Positions 43,164 through 55,165 of a DNA stretch of 64,000 bases are shown one piece after another. This DNA comes from Limnomonas spitsbergensis (lineage: Eukaryota; Chlorophyta; Chlorophyceae; Chlamydomonadales): the NCBI GenBank assembly GCA_037349105.1, contig JAYJMM010000038.1, positions 1,922,001-1,986,000 of the forward strand. The letters run 5' to 3'. A model generated the notes under the pieces. That model had not been told where the DNA came from. It searched no databases and saw only the letters and a program-made list of their open reading frames with translations. A program made the translations under genes and the position numbers. Numbering within the stretch: position 1 is the stretch's first letter; each line of letters starts with the position of its first letter.

Positions 43164-45159
43164 TTCAGCTAATGAAGATGAACCTGATGATGAGAGTCAC
43201 AAGATGTTAACAGCAGAGGCAGACCAATCTGACTGATGTTTTAGGGAGAACGGACCTTAAAGACTGAAAGTGTGTTAGAGCGGCAGCGATGCCGAGCTCC
43301 AGCAGCAATTCATACCAGCGAGTTGGGGCCTGTCCCTCCACATCGTACTGGTAATTTGGGCAGGGTACTGGCCGTTGATTGATCACAGTCGATTGCTATT
43401 GCTGCGCAACGTTCCTTGTTAAACGAATTTGCTTCCTCGGATGCCCATCCAATTCAGTCTGACGCGCTCCTTACACAGCTCGGGCATTTCCCTCGGAAAG
43501 TAGGATCAGGACCTTGGATTGAAGCCAAGACAGAGATTCATTGCATGGGTCTGCCTGTATAATGCCTGTTGCTTGCACACCAACCTTGGCACGCAGTCGC
43601 TGACATTACAGCCCATCGTCTGCCATGGTAAGATCAAGTTGTGAGCGCGGGCAGCGGCCGGTTCAGTCTCGATATCCAAACTGGGGCTACCAGTGCCATC
43701 TAGGGATGTATGCATCGCTGTCCAGGCCTAGAATCCTTCAATACCTATGTTAACCTTCGGCCACTAGCTCAGCATTTCCTCCAACTCAGTCCCTCAGTCC
43801 TGTATTGTATGCCAAATCTCAAGCGGGGTTGAAGCCATGATGCAGTTCCTGGTTGACGCAGCCACCCCAAGATGCGATGCTACACAAACAAGCTGGCCTG
43901 CACATAGCTGTTGAACGATAGAAAGGAAGCAATGCCTTTCTTCAATTGAACTGCTGCCACCATGCCCAATCTACCAGGAAGCTCAGACCGCACGGCCCAT
44001 ACGGCCGTATCTAGCCGCAGGGCTGATGTCAAAAGACAGGCTCTCCACAACGACATTGCTGGGAGCCGCACCAGCCATAGGGTGCGTGCTTGTGTACGCA
44101 TAACCTTGTGGCTACAGATCAGTGCGGTTAGCACTGCTAACACCAGATGACAGCGCAGTGGCCAACAGCGTGAGACACGCTGCTGTCAGCGCTGCTGGGC
44201 AAGGGGAAATGGTGAGTATGTGGGGGATGTGCTATATGTTTGCTTTCAGTAACCTAGTGTCAAGGAGATGCCTAGGGAGAGGGGTTGGGCAGGCCTTCTG
44301 GAGTGCGCCACGGACTTACACCAGTTGCCCCGGGGTAGGCATGGGCGGGAGGCTCTAGCTTTTGTGGAGGACATAGTGGACAATAGACATCATTTGGGGC
44401 TAGTTTCTTGAGGAGCTAGGGAATCGGATTAACTCTCTTAAACTAGGGGAACTTCTACTCTTTGTTCCTCTCTTGTTTCTCACCTCTTTTAAAATTCCAC
44501 TTGTTTAGGGCTTGACCCTTAAGGGGCTGGGACATTGCGGGGAACCTTTTCACTGCCTTCCATTTTTTCTGGGGAGCAAGGGGAGAAGGATGTTCTACTG
44601 TTCCTTTGAGTTTCTCTCTTTCTTTCCTTTTCCCTCTGTCTTTCTGTTTCCCAACTTTTCTGTTGGGCGCTAGGGTCTCTAAGGTGCTAGCGCTAGTGGA
44701 CGCTACCTATGAGTGGGCGCAGATGGTGGTCGTCGGCCGGGGAGACCCTAGGGACCCCGCCACCGAAGACAGGTCTGCGGCCACCTACCACGCCTGGTTT
44801 CAGTCTACAGCCAGCGCCGTGCTGGCGCACGCCAGGAGCCGCACTGGCAAAGGACGTGTGCACGTGTGTGCACTAACTTGAGGCTGCGGCCGCTGTGACT
44901 GGAGCGGTCAGCACAGCTGATAATAGAGGACGGCGTGGCGATCAGCAGCGTGACACACGCTACTGCCAACGGTGCTGGGCTGAGGGACACGACTGGGAGG
45001 GGGGTCGGTCTTTGTATTTTATGCTCCTCTCTGTCTTTCTTCTTGCCTTAAGTTCCTTTCCTTTTTCCTCCCTACGAGACAGGAACTAGGATAGTCCGCA
45101 GGCAGGAGTGGGAGGCCCTGGCTTTTGTGGACCTTGTCGTTGAATTCTTGAAGGCAAAT

Positions 45160-45345
45160 CTCTTCAGGGGCAGGGGATATGATTTGCCTGGCGTTTTTGT
45201 TGTTCTTCTTGTTGTTTGGAAAGTGAACTTGCTTTCCTTTCTTTCCTCTTGTGCCTTCTCACTCGACTTTCCTTGCTGACTTTTTTTTCGACGTGGCCGA
45301 GCTTTACTTAAGCAGGGCCCAGAGGTGTGACGTCAATAAGTGTTG
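45160..45345 (+). repeat. dispersed repeat family F, copy 1
   Basis: Reverse complement of about 59490-59655. Shared words include TTGTTCTTCTTGTTGTTTGG, CTTTCCTTTCTTTCCTCTTG, GACGTGGCCGAGCTTTA and AAGCAGGGCCC. Confidence 0.75.
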
Positions 45346-45475
45346 GGTGCTCATGCGGCCAAGCCTTTTTGAGCAGGGCCTATAGGTCATGGCGTTACAC
45401 CTCTGGACCATGCTAAAACAATGGCCCGGCCGCATGTTGAGCAGGGCCCAAGGGTGTAACGTCATTGACACAACT
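45300..45475 (+). repeat. three tandem AGCAGGGCCCA-AGGTGTAACGTCA copies
   Basis: The word (T/G)GAGCAGGGCCCAGAGGTGTGACGTC recurs three times, about 60 bp apart, one copy with an inverted partner. Related single copies occur at 21508 and 59500 (reverse). Confidence 0.6.
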
Positions 45476-45594
45476 ACCCCTTTGCAGACTGAAGAATTTC
45501 CCTGGTCAAATGATCTGACCTGACCAGGTTGCCCGTAAGCGATATCGAGAAATGCCATGATTGCCCCGCATCAATGCCATGATAAACGAGCCAA

Positions 45595-45805
45595 CAGTTT
45601 AGAATGGTGCATACCCGCTGGGCCCTGCTGAACGCTTGGCCGCGTGGGGCTGGTAGAGAATGCCTAAGCTTGATTTCAGCTACCATGCACAGCCAGGACC
45701 TTAGTACAGCCATGTCGCCCTCCCACGTCATGGTCCGAGGGGGGCAGGAGCATGGAACTCTATACAGGGGGAGAGAAAGATCGTGTGGCGGATTCGTTCC
45801 CTCAC
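45595..45805 (+). mobile_element. dispersed repeat, copy 2 (possibly SINE)
   Basis: Inverted relative of 19640-19845 (shared words GCATACCCGCTGGGCCCTG, CAGCTACCATGCACAGCC, GAGAAAGATCGTGTGGC). The B-box-like word is here GGATTCGTTCCC. Confidence 0.5.
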
Positions 45806-46901
45806 CTTTGGTAAAACAGTAAAAGAGAAGTTTTAACACGCTCAGAAAAGACAATTTGCAAGTTCTTCCTCTATGCGGCCTCCAAGGATATTCGGTTATC
45901 AGCAGAGGTCTTTGATTCGTCATCAGGAGATCGATCTGAAGCCTTGTGTTCAAGACTACCGCAAGTTCAGGGATTGAGGGTGGCCCCCTTAAGAAGTTCT
46001 TGATTGGATGAAAGGGTCCAGAAGGTATAACTACACATTCCTGGTACTTTCAGCACTAGCCAGCGTGTCCATGATAAGATGGATCAGGGAAGGCCAAGCC
46101 TTTAAGTGGGTTTGGAAGCTGCACATGGATCACTCGGATCACTTCACAAGGATTTCTTTCTCACAGCGTTTAGCTGAAATTTAGCCAGGGCTCGAACAAG
46201 AAAATTGAGGCAGGCTGATGATATACCATAGGATGTCAGTGCAAGTTACATGCCACATCAATTTTGTCAATTCAGTTATATCCGATAAATGCTTGAATCC
46301 AGTGATTTATTTTCTGCCGTTAAGGAACACCATAACATATCTAGTAGGTAAAGCAGGCCAATTGCTTCATGTTCATGTGCGAATGGAAGTTGTCATCTCA
46401 CCCTGCTGGCAACAGCGCTGCTTTCCTAATTCCGACGACATGAAAATGCGCAAAATACAAAGCATGTAATCATATGAGCAACAGCAAAATGCAGGGTGGA
46501 GTCGCGTGACAGCCACTCAAGACTACACTGCCACTCAAGACTACACCCCCACACCGTGCAAGGTGCAGAACAGTACTCTTAATCAACACATGGCATCTAT
46601 ACATCCTGGGCACACCTCAAGATATCAGCATGCACCTATCTTCCGTAATAAAATACAAATCGAAACCGTCGTCAATATACAAGACGCTTTGAGCGGTGCC
46701 TAAATCTTGATCTAGTGAAACGCACATTCTACTCCAAATCCTGCCAGGAGATCACCACCAGGCTTCAGGAAGTTTCTGGCTGAGAATCAATGACTGGAGA
46801 CCCCAGCTGGACTCGACAACCAGTCCTGCAATTGACCTTCAGATCCTGACCCCCATTTATTTGCCGTGCTGCCATATCAACACGAATGTGAACCAAGCAG
46901 T

Positions 46902-47616
46902 TTAAGGATCCATGTCGATCGTCTCCATGGCAGCGCCTGTGCCATGGGCCGTAGAATGGTAGCTCCTCCTTGCTGGGCTTGGGACAACGCCAGATTGAGC
47001 TCCTCTTGCAGGTTTCATCTCCGCTGTTGCTGCCGCTGCTGTCGCTGGGTCTTCAGTTGCATTGGGGGCTGCAGAAATCAACAAGGTTTTTCAGGTGCAC
47101 TCCATGTTTTGAATTATGCGCCCACTTTTAAATTGCTTACCTTGCACCACGGGGAAGAGGTGGACCGGAAATTCGTGAGGTGCATTCTCGCATCCTTCCA
47201 TGCCCTAGAAAGCAGAAAAGAAAGTCGTCGGAGGGAGCTTGTTAGGCTGTTCCTTTTCATATCAAAGAGACATACCTCATATTCTTGCTGAAGAAAGGCT
47301 AGGAGAGCAGCCTTGGGGATCGCATCGGAGCTCCCATATTCACGAAGGAGGAAATGAAGGATCCTCTCCTGTGTTCAAACTTGACGATTAATTGGTGTCC
47401 GTTAAAATTGAGTTGCCAGGGGCAGCTTACAAGTGTCTGTTTAGAGGCGGTAGCTGCTGACCGTCTTTGCTGCTGGACAGCATGCGTGTACAAGCCAGAT
47501 ACAGTATTGGCAGCGGAGACGAAAGAGCTATACAAATTTCTCTCAGCGTCAGCGTCTATCACGGAGAGCTTGCGCTTCTTTCCACGGTCGCCTAGGCCTC
47601 CCTTACGATGCTCCAT
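46902..47616 (-). CDS. small conserved green-lineage protein of unknown function
   Basis: Exons 47616-47431, 47368-47276, 47204-47141 and 47068-46902 join in phase (0, 0, 1) into about 169 residues. The N-terminus is basic (RGKKRKLS), then a helical segment NLYSSFVSAANTVSGLYTHA and TLERILHFLLREYGSSDAIP continuing to AALLAFLQQEYE. This resembles a family of short plant proteins of unknown role that share the (L/N)YxSFVxxANxxSxLYT pattern; I recall it only loosely. The last exon is Ala-rich and low in complexity, so its frame is less sure than the others. The gene is head to head with the dienoyl-CoA reductase gene, 244 bp apart. Confidence 0.7.
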
Positions 47617-47860
47617 TAAGATGAATTCAATATATAAGAACGGCGTGTAAAGAATTCGTAGGTTAGCTTAATGGCACTGAGCAGCGAGAGCATGATGTGT
47701 CACCAGCTTCGGTGTGGAGGTATGAACTCACATTGTACCCCCGACACGTACAGCCCCTAGTCTTGATCGTGTCACAGAGGGCTCGCTACGAACATACTGC
47801 ACCACAACGCTCAAGCTTCAGTATCATTACACATAATTCCGTGGCCATAATTATCAAGTC
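47617..47860. promoter_or_regulatory. bidirectional promoter region
   Basis: The 244 bp between ATG 47616 (minus) and ATG 47861 (plus) must hold both promoters. No TATA box is evident. This is the second close head-to-head pair in the window. Confidence 0.45.
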
Positions 47861-49796
47861 ATGGAGAAACAAGTCCAGTCCAGTCCATTCAAGCAAAATT
47901 TGTTAAGGGATAAGGTGTCAACGCCAGTAATCTTATGCTGAGGCCAAATATGATCATACGAACAGCTGAAGTGCCCATAATTACAGGTCTGAAGCCCAGT
48001 TGTCACCTGCTGTCCTGAACGCTCCCCTGGCCTGGACAGGTAGCTTTGATTACTGGAGGCAGCAGCGGCATTGGTTTCGAGATCGCCAGGCAGTTTGGTA
48101 AGTTTAATTGCGTAAATATCATGCTGGATGCAATGCATGCACCCCAGATTGAAGGCCTGACTATCTGGCATTGCCCATTCGAAAAGTTGGAAATATCCTC
48201 CTCTAGCCATTACATCACAATCACTCATCTTGCACAATCTTGCTTAACGCTTGCGAAATCAAAATCTAGGTCTCCTTTCTTGTGGACTTCCTGTCCATCC
48301 TCATCAGGCCTGCATGGAGCCTCTGTATTCATCACCGGGCGGCGAAAGGAAGTGCTAGACTCGGCCTGTGCTGAGCTACGCTCCGCCGGCATTTCGGCAA
48401 CAGGCCTGCAAGGCGACGTGCGCGAGCAAGCCTCTTGTGACAGGTCAGGACATCCCATTTAACATCGCAAGCATGCAGTGCATGAGATGGCACATGGCTT
48501 GAGTATTGACTGGCTCTCGAGTTGCATACGCTATGCCTGTGTTTGGGATGTGACATGTGCTGCACTTTGCCTTCATGGTGCCATCAGGTGGGTCCAGGAG
48601 GTTGCAGCACAGCATTCCAAACTGGACATCCTGGTCAATTGTGCAGCAGGCAACTTCTTGGTGACTGCTGAGGAGCTCTCTCAGAATGGATTCCGAACGG
48701 GTGGGTGCCAGATGAGGGCAGAGCAGTTGGATGGCAGCTGCCACCCTCTCATGTTTGCAATTTTTTCGCAGGAGGCTAAATAATTGCATTTCCATGCGCA
48801 GTTATGGAGATCGATACCGTGGGGACGTTCACCATGTGCAAGTCCGCCTTCAGCCAGCTGCGCCTCAGTTCTGCTCCCTGCATCATCAACATCAGCGCGA
48901 CACTCCAGTATGGCGCTACGTGGTACCAGGTACCCCTTGCGCCGTATACTTCTGGGGGTTGGGGGGGATGCTCTACTGGTATGTCAAGACTCAAGACAGT
49001 GCTGAACGATCCTCCAAACCCTGTGGAATGTTATGCAGGTGCATGCCTCCGCCGCAAAAGCTGCAGTGGACAGCATTACTCGAACCCTGGCGCTGGAATG
49101 GGGGCAGTTTGGTATCCGTGTCAATGGAATTGCACCAGGCCCCATCGAAGGCACTGCAGGTAAGCCTCAGCACACGGCTGAATTGTGTTTCCCTTCGCGT
49201 GCAATCTACTGCTACAAAATCAGTTGAATCACATGTCATCTGCATGCCAGCGAATTTGAAAGGGCAGATGCTTTCACTGAATGGTTGGAAACTTCTTTGA
49301 TGTCAAGGGCTCGCTGATGCTCCTGCCTTGTTGTACCAGGCATGGCCAAGCTGGGCCCAGGGGATGAGGAGCTGATTGTCAATACCATCCCGTTAGGAAG
49401 GATGGGCAGGAAGTGGGACATTGGCATGGCATGCGTTTTTCTTACTTCTTCAGGGGCAAGGTGAGGAGGTTATGAGGAGCCAGTACAGGGGTTCAGCATT
49501 TGTTTTGCCCACAAAACTTTTATCTTTCCCCTACTAGACTCCCGGTACAGCACTTGATACAATCCAGACTTGGGATTATGCGCCCACGAGATGCCCAAAG
49601 ATGCAGCTGCACCCCGCCCTCAATCATGCCCCGCTGTCTGTATTGCAGCTTCATCACTGGGGACACTCTTGTCGTGGATGGAGCAAACTGGATGTGGAAG
49701 CCAACCATCGTGCCGCGCTCTGCTGTCAGCAAGGTTTCCCGAGGGTTGGAGGCAAAAAGCAGGGCTGTGGGGACTGCCGCACGCAGCAAGCTGTAA
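47861..49796 (+). CDS. peroxisomal 2,4-dienoyl-CoA reductase (SDR family)
   Basis: NADPH-dependent reduction of 2,4-dienoyl-CoA during peroxisomal beta-oxidation of unsaturated fatty acids. Eight exons: 47861-47914, 48040-48097, 48308-48443, 48588-48700, 48802-48929, 49039-49159, 49340-49460, 49649-49796; all phases fit and give 292 residues. Motifs in order: [18 protein letters not shown], the cofactor loop TGGSSGIG, the NADPH-type [14 protein letters not shown] (NNAG position), [28 protein letters not shown] and VNGIAPGPI. The Tyr of the usual SDR YxxxK is absent (HASAAK), as expected for dienoyl-CoA reductases of this type. The C-terminus is AARSKL, a canonical PTS1 peroxisome signal. A TGTAA at 50069-50073 may be the poly(A) signal. 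Confidence 0.93.
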
Positions 49797-50847
49797 CCCA
49801 GTCAAAAAGAGACTGATTCGCTATCCGGCAGTTAGCTAGAACTCTAGAAAACAGCACTCATGTGTAGCGAGCGGCCATAAGCTTTCGTGGCCCGGGACGC
49901 TGATTTCACTGGAGCTTTTGTATGGTCTCTCTCCTCTTTCCCTCCTGATGGCCTCAAGTCTGGAATGTAGGTTCTTCTCGTTGAGGATGTGTGGAAGTCC
50001 TAGTATGGGGGGGAAATACTTTTCCAGCTTTCCTTTCCTACCCTCGTTTCCTGGCACAGTTATCTTGTTGTAAAGTAGTGACGTGATGTCTTGCTGTCTA
50101 TGTAGCCGGCAATGGGGGCTGGCAACAGGGCCGATCCCCGATCTAAACCCGCTCCCTCTTCTTTCCTCATGCCCCCCGCTCATCCCTCCTGCTCCCACCC
50201 CCTTCACACATCCACTCATCCCTCTCACAACCACTCTGCACTTGCCCTCTGGCTGAAAAGCCACATATCCGACTGCTCCGTGCGACTGCTCTGCCGTTTT
50301 TCGTGCTGCGCAGCAGCGCCTTTGAATACTTGTCAAAGAGTTGACGACATGTGTACAATGAACAGCGAGCATGGCGCATCACACGCCCCTGGTTTATGAT
50401 CAGGTTAAACATAAGCGTCAGCATTCATGATGACAAGACGCTGCTCCTCGACTCGTTGTCATAATTGCGTCATAATTTTCATATAACAGGATCCATTTCA
50501 ATTGAAAGGCGCTCATTTATCAGTATCGTCGTCTATTAGAATCGGCGCACAAACATCGGCAACAAGCCAATGTTGCGGATTGCGCGCTGCCCTCCGCGAG
50601 ACTACGATTATATTTCGCATCCGGTGTTCACATTTCCATGTTCACACATATGCCGTACAGCGGAATGGCAGCCTCGAGAGCAGGGAGGGCCCTCCGGAGG
50701 GGGGCATGGTCAGGGTTGAGAACCTGAGATAGTCTTCTCGTCAGCCTAGCGCGCCAAAAAAAATCTGTCAGTTGTCGTTGTCCAGAATAATTTATGTAAA
50801 AGATCGCAAAAGCGCCCAAGTGACGCTGGCAGCGTCGTGCTCGCGAA
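49797..50847. other. intergenic region, reductase to UIM gene
   Basis: No gene seen. It holds the reductase 3' UTR, a TGTAA at 50069-50073 and the UIM gene promoter. Confidence 0.55.
50069..50073 (+). terminator. putative TGTAA poly(A) signal of the reductase gene
   Basis: TGTAA in the 3' flank, 273 bp after the stop. Weak because the motif is short. Confidence 0.3.
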
Positions 50848-53217
50848 ATGACCTTCCCTGCGGCCGAAGAAGATTCTGATCTCAAGAAAGCGCTGGCCTT
50901 GAGCCTTCTTGAGACAAATGACCCAGGTCCGTACACTCACGCCCGCCCCCCAGGACTGACGAGAGTCCAAGGGGGGCCTAGTTCTCTGTCTTTGAAGTAT
51001 GCAGCCAGACAAGCTCACACTACTGATTTACGCAGTTCATTCTGACAGCGGAAGCCCTGACGCTCGCTCCCCTTCCATCGACTTAAGCGCCGACTATGAC
51101 CGGCAGTTGGCCATGGCCGTTGCCGCAAGCTTGGAGACCGCTGCTCGTGAGCGATGGGACATAGGTAATCCTACGTTTGGCTACCAAAATTCACGAGAGC
51201 CACTTGACATCAGCCCATGCACAAGCCAGCAGGGCAGCGCGGGTGCAATAGCTGGCGACTACGTGAGCCATGGCGGTCATCCCCGGGCCATGATGGCTGA
51301 CGACAATGCGGCTTTCACAAACCTGCCAGCTTCCGAAGTGCTCATGTCGCTGCGTACATCAGCAGCTGAGGCCGTCTCCGGGCTGCCTAGCGCCCGGGGC
51401 AGGGGCACCCCGGTCTCGCGCATGGACAGCCCAGAGGGCAAGCGCCGGCGGATCAAGACCAAGCACGCTGAGGATGATGACATGATGGAGGGCGTCAGCG
51501 ATGCAGGAGGGCAGCTAATCAGTGGAGATGAAGACGAAGCCATGCCTTTGGCCGCGGTGATGAAGATTCATGATGCGGAGGGCGGGGCTTCGGCAGAGAT
51601 CCTGGAGGTCAGTACCGAGACGACAGCAACAGCATGGGGCATGGCCAGCACTGCAGTGGTGACACCGTACGCCGCAGCGCCCCAGGCGGGTGTAGGCGCA
51701 AAAGAGGACGCCAACAGCAGCCAGTGCCAGCGGTGCGACTCCCCGACCAGGGGGGCTGCAGTGCGGGACGAGGCCGCTACGATGGTGCATCAGCCACAGC
51801 TGCGTTTCTTCTACATCAATCAAAAGGTTTGAAGATGCGAGGTGCTCGGGACATTGGTTGATGCCTTCTGGGCCGCCATATCTCTGATGAAGCCCTCTTT
51901 CTCTTTCTGGCTTTGCGTTTCATGAAGTATACTGATATTTATAATCCTAGCTTAAGCGGCCAAGTCAGGCCTGATTTGACTGGAATGGGCCATTTTGCGG
52001 TCTATGGCCAGACACAATTTATCATAAACACTTATTATTTCTGAGCGGACAGATTGACAGATGGCAGGCAGGTTTTATCCTGGAGCTAATCCAGCCCTTT
52101 TCTGAGTTCCAACCGAAGCAAAAAGAAAAAAAGGCTGCCAATTTTCTATGGGCCTATGTCAGCTCCACTGCAGGCAAAGCCTTGTTTGGTTCTGCCGATC
52201 GTCTCCATTGGGTTGGTTTCACGCCAGCGTTTCTTTCAGCATGCTTCAGCTACAATTCAGCTACATCACGGCCGTGGGGGCCTGGGGCAGCAAGTCCTGC
52301 TGCTCGGGCCACCGGCCGTAGGATTGTCAAGATTTTGTCCCAACTGGCCCAGTGGTGGCCGCCCGGCGGCCCCCTATAGGTGGTCTGGTGCCCACTAAAT
52401 GAAACACTGTTTCATGCACTCAGCCCCATTTAGTAACGCACCTGACTTCCCCCTCAATCTGCTGCAGGTCTTCTGGCGTGATGGAGGCGTCGTGCACGTC
52501 GCCCGCGTCAAGTCCGTTGACATGAGGAGCTCCCCTCTGCTGTACACGCTGGAGCTGTTTCTCCTCCCCGGAGAAGGCTCGTTTCTGTCTCGCCCGATCA
52601 CCGTCCAGAGCACGGCCCACGACATGTATCTATACTTGGAGCCGGGCGAGTCTGTCTGGTACCGAATGAGGTTGCCAGACACCGATGCCGTGGCGCAGAT
52701 GGTTACGGGGCCTTGCAACAATCATGTGCCCGCTGTTCCTGCTGCTGCTGTTGCCGCAGCTGCTGCTGCTGCTGCTGCTGCCTCTTGTTGTGCTATGGGA
52801 GCTGCCGTGCGCAATGGAGAGGTGCACTGCGCCCCGCAGCCCGCAGCCGCGCAGGTGAGCTCGGCTGGCAAGATCCCAGTGGCCCCCAGCTTTGGTAATC
52901 CCGAGCTTTCGAATGTGAGCCGTCCTGGTGCCTGGCTGGGACGGACTGTGTGGGAGGAGGCGTTGGTGTTGTACTTCGACGTACTCCAGCCGGATCCCCG
53001 GGTACTGCTGCAGCTAATGCCGAGGAAGGCTGGGGACGCGGCGGCCTGCCACTCGCTCACTGTTAGTGCAAGTATCGTGGACGTTGAGCTGAAGCACGAG
53101 GTGGGGGAGAGCAGCGGGACCGCACAGGAGCCAATGGAAGACGACGGCTTCTATGGCAGCTTCCCGGCGGACGATGCGGGGGGCGTAGGAGGATGCGAGA
53201 TAACTCGGGTCACGTGA
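50848..53217 (+). CDS. unrecognised protein with two ubiquitin-interacting motifs
   Basis: Three exons (50848-50926, 51036-51826, 52468-53217) join in phase 1 and 0 into 539 residues. Residues 7-22 (EEDSDLKKALALSLLE) match the UIM consensus (acidic block, Leu, Ala, Ser, Glu) closely. A second, slightly weaker UIM lies near residues 46-60 (DYDRQLAMAVAASLE). The middle is low in complexity with a basic nuclear-signal-like cluster (GKRRRIKTK) followed by acidic residues. Exon 3 starts VFWRDGGVVHVARVKSVD and has a compact region up to WYRMRLPDTDAVAQM that may be a small beta domain, then a poly-Ala run and an acidic tail. I recognise no catalytic domain. A ubiquitin-binding adaptor in the nucleus is an inference from the UIMs and the basic cluster. 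Confidence 0.72.
52245..52385 (+). repeat. dispersed repeat family E, copy 3
   Basis: About 140 bp matching 34085-34240, in the second intron of the UIM gene. A weaker relative (CAGCCGGCCGTGATAGATCA) is near 62835. Confidence 0.7.
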
Positions 53218-55165
53218 TCCTGGAGGACGTTAGTACCGGAGGTGGTCCTACGGGGATAAGTCCTATCTAGCGCCTTGTTGGCGCCTTTGGGCTGCTTAAC
53301 ATCAAGTATAAATCTTGAGGGGCAGCTGTCTTTCCTGGTTGGGGGTGCTTGTCGCCCTGCTGCAAGTGCACCGAACTGGCAAGCAGCCAGTCCAATATGC
53401 CAGATATACACGCGTAACGCCTGATCCGTAAGGGCAATGAAGTTTAATTTTAAAGGGGCGGCTGCTGGCCCGCTGCTTGCTGGAGAATAATCATAGGCAC
53501 GGAATGGCACCGCATAAATATACACATAATCACATATGCCTTCTTATTTTCATTCTGTGAGGTTTTACCCCCCTGGTTTTATCGGTACATGAGGGCTGTA
53601 TAATTCAATTCTGGGCTTTGGGAGTCCCAGCCAGGTCCCGGTCCTGTAGCTCAACCGCATGTCAGAAGGTCATGCATGTTCCTTGCAGGGCCAAGGGTTA
53701 CTTTTTTCTGCCTTGTGCCCATGGCGCCATCGCCCATGTCATTGATTTGGGAGACTACCATTGTTGCTAACCTACCGGACATCTTTCCTTGATGCAGCTT
53801 GCCCTTTCCAAGTATGGATTGTTCGTAGCTTGAACAATTATAAGTTTTGCATCGTATTGGAACTTTGCAACAACAGAGGCCTTACACGCCGGTTCCATAT
53901 TTTTCAATTGCTTTCTTACCAGAATTCATCAAAATCCTAAAATACGGCATGGCCGCTCTGGTTGTCTGCCCTGACTGCCTGAAATCTGAAATCCTTCGAT
54001 TCCCCCCCAACACAAAGCCATTGGACACAGGATACACTTAGAGTCACGGTTCAGCAAACCATAGTGTACCTAGGTGTATTTCAATTCTGGCTAAGTACAG
54101 GTAGTGAAACAGCCCTCAACCGCATGAACCAACTCCAGGGATGTCACATTTAGAAGAAGTAGCTATATTGCCGGCGTTAGATGTTCTGACGCTTGCCCGG
54201 TTGCCCTTTCCCCCAGCCTTGAACATGCAAATGACAGAATCAGGAGCATCCCTGTAGAATTTGCATACGGCGTGGCAAGGAAGTTGGGATGTACAAGTTA
54301 TATCTTTAGCTGTCACATTCCAACTCGGCATGGGCGGGGCGAGAGTAGAAAGCGTGACTTATGGAGTCGCTTTACTGGCATGCCGTGGTGCTCTAAAACT
54401 CTCGCAATCTACTGGCAAGCCACAGTTATACGATGTAACGATATGCCACTATGAGGGGCATTGATCGTGATGTAAAAGGATCTAGATGTCTTGTGACGAC
54501 TCAAAGGCAGTGGTATATATACCCCAGATCGCTACATACGACCATCGTATGATGGCCTATCGAATGAAAGAGAGCCTGTGCACCAGCAGCCAGCCATGCA
54601 CGCGTCCAGGATTTATGGCACACCAGGATGTCTCTTTGCCTTTCCTAAACCGGTGCATCCGACAATCCGCTTCCGCCGATCGGCGCAATCGGTAGACCCA
54701 CTGTACCGGCCTCGTCTCGCTCGGACTCTCGGCTGTCGGCCGAGGTGTACGGCCTTGCTAGCGAAGCTGCACCATGCTGTACTGGTGTCGCCATTCGGTG
54801 CACACGTCATGTAATGACACTGCAGCATGCGTTACGACCGTACCATTGACGCGTCTTGCAAATGTGAGGCGATACATTACTTCGTGAAAACGCCTTCCGA
54901 CATCCCGGGGTGGGTGTCTGGGTGGGGTGCGGTGGTGGAATGGGAGGGGTGAGAGCACGCCGGAGGTGAGAGGTCACTCACGGGGGTGGCACGTTGCTGC
55001 CCCTAGTGACCCCACCCGGGTTGACCTCTAAAGTCTAAACCCTAGCAGAGACCAGCACAAAGGTGATGGACTGATGGTGATACACCACACGTCAGACAGT
55101 TTAGGTGTTGATTGTTAACTTCGGATACACTCGCCCATTTACAATTATATTATTTGAGCGCCCTC
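53218..55165. other. intergenic region without a visible gene
   Basis: The longest frames here lack splice-supported continuation or family motifs. A short tRNA-like word (CCTGTAGCTCAACCGCATG) at 53643 has no cloverleaf partner. An early exon of the gene at 55166 might lie here. Confidence 0.5.

Larger units (their letters stand above)
43164..46901. other. intergenic region with repeat remnants
   Basis: No convincing gene. Two related segments about 750 bp apart (44140-44365 and 44900-45130) each read QRCWA next to a CAGCGTGA(G/C)ACACGCT word. The second reads RYCQRCWAEGHDWEGG, which looks like a Cys-Cys-His zinc-knuckle fragment. These may be remains of a retroelement gag. The dispersed repeats at 45160-45470 and 45595-45805 follow. 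Confidence 0.45.

Noticed and set aside
53637..53705. tRNA gene
   Set aside because: A GTAGCTCAACCG word is present but no cloverleaf can be folded.
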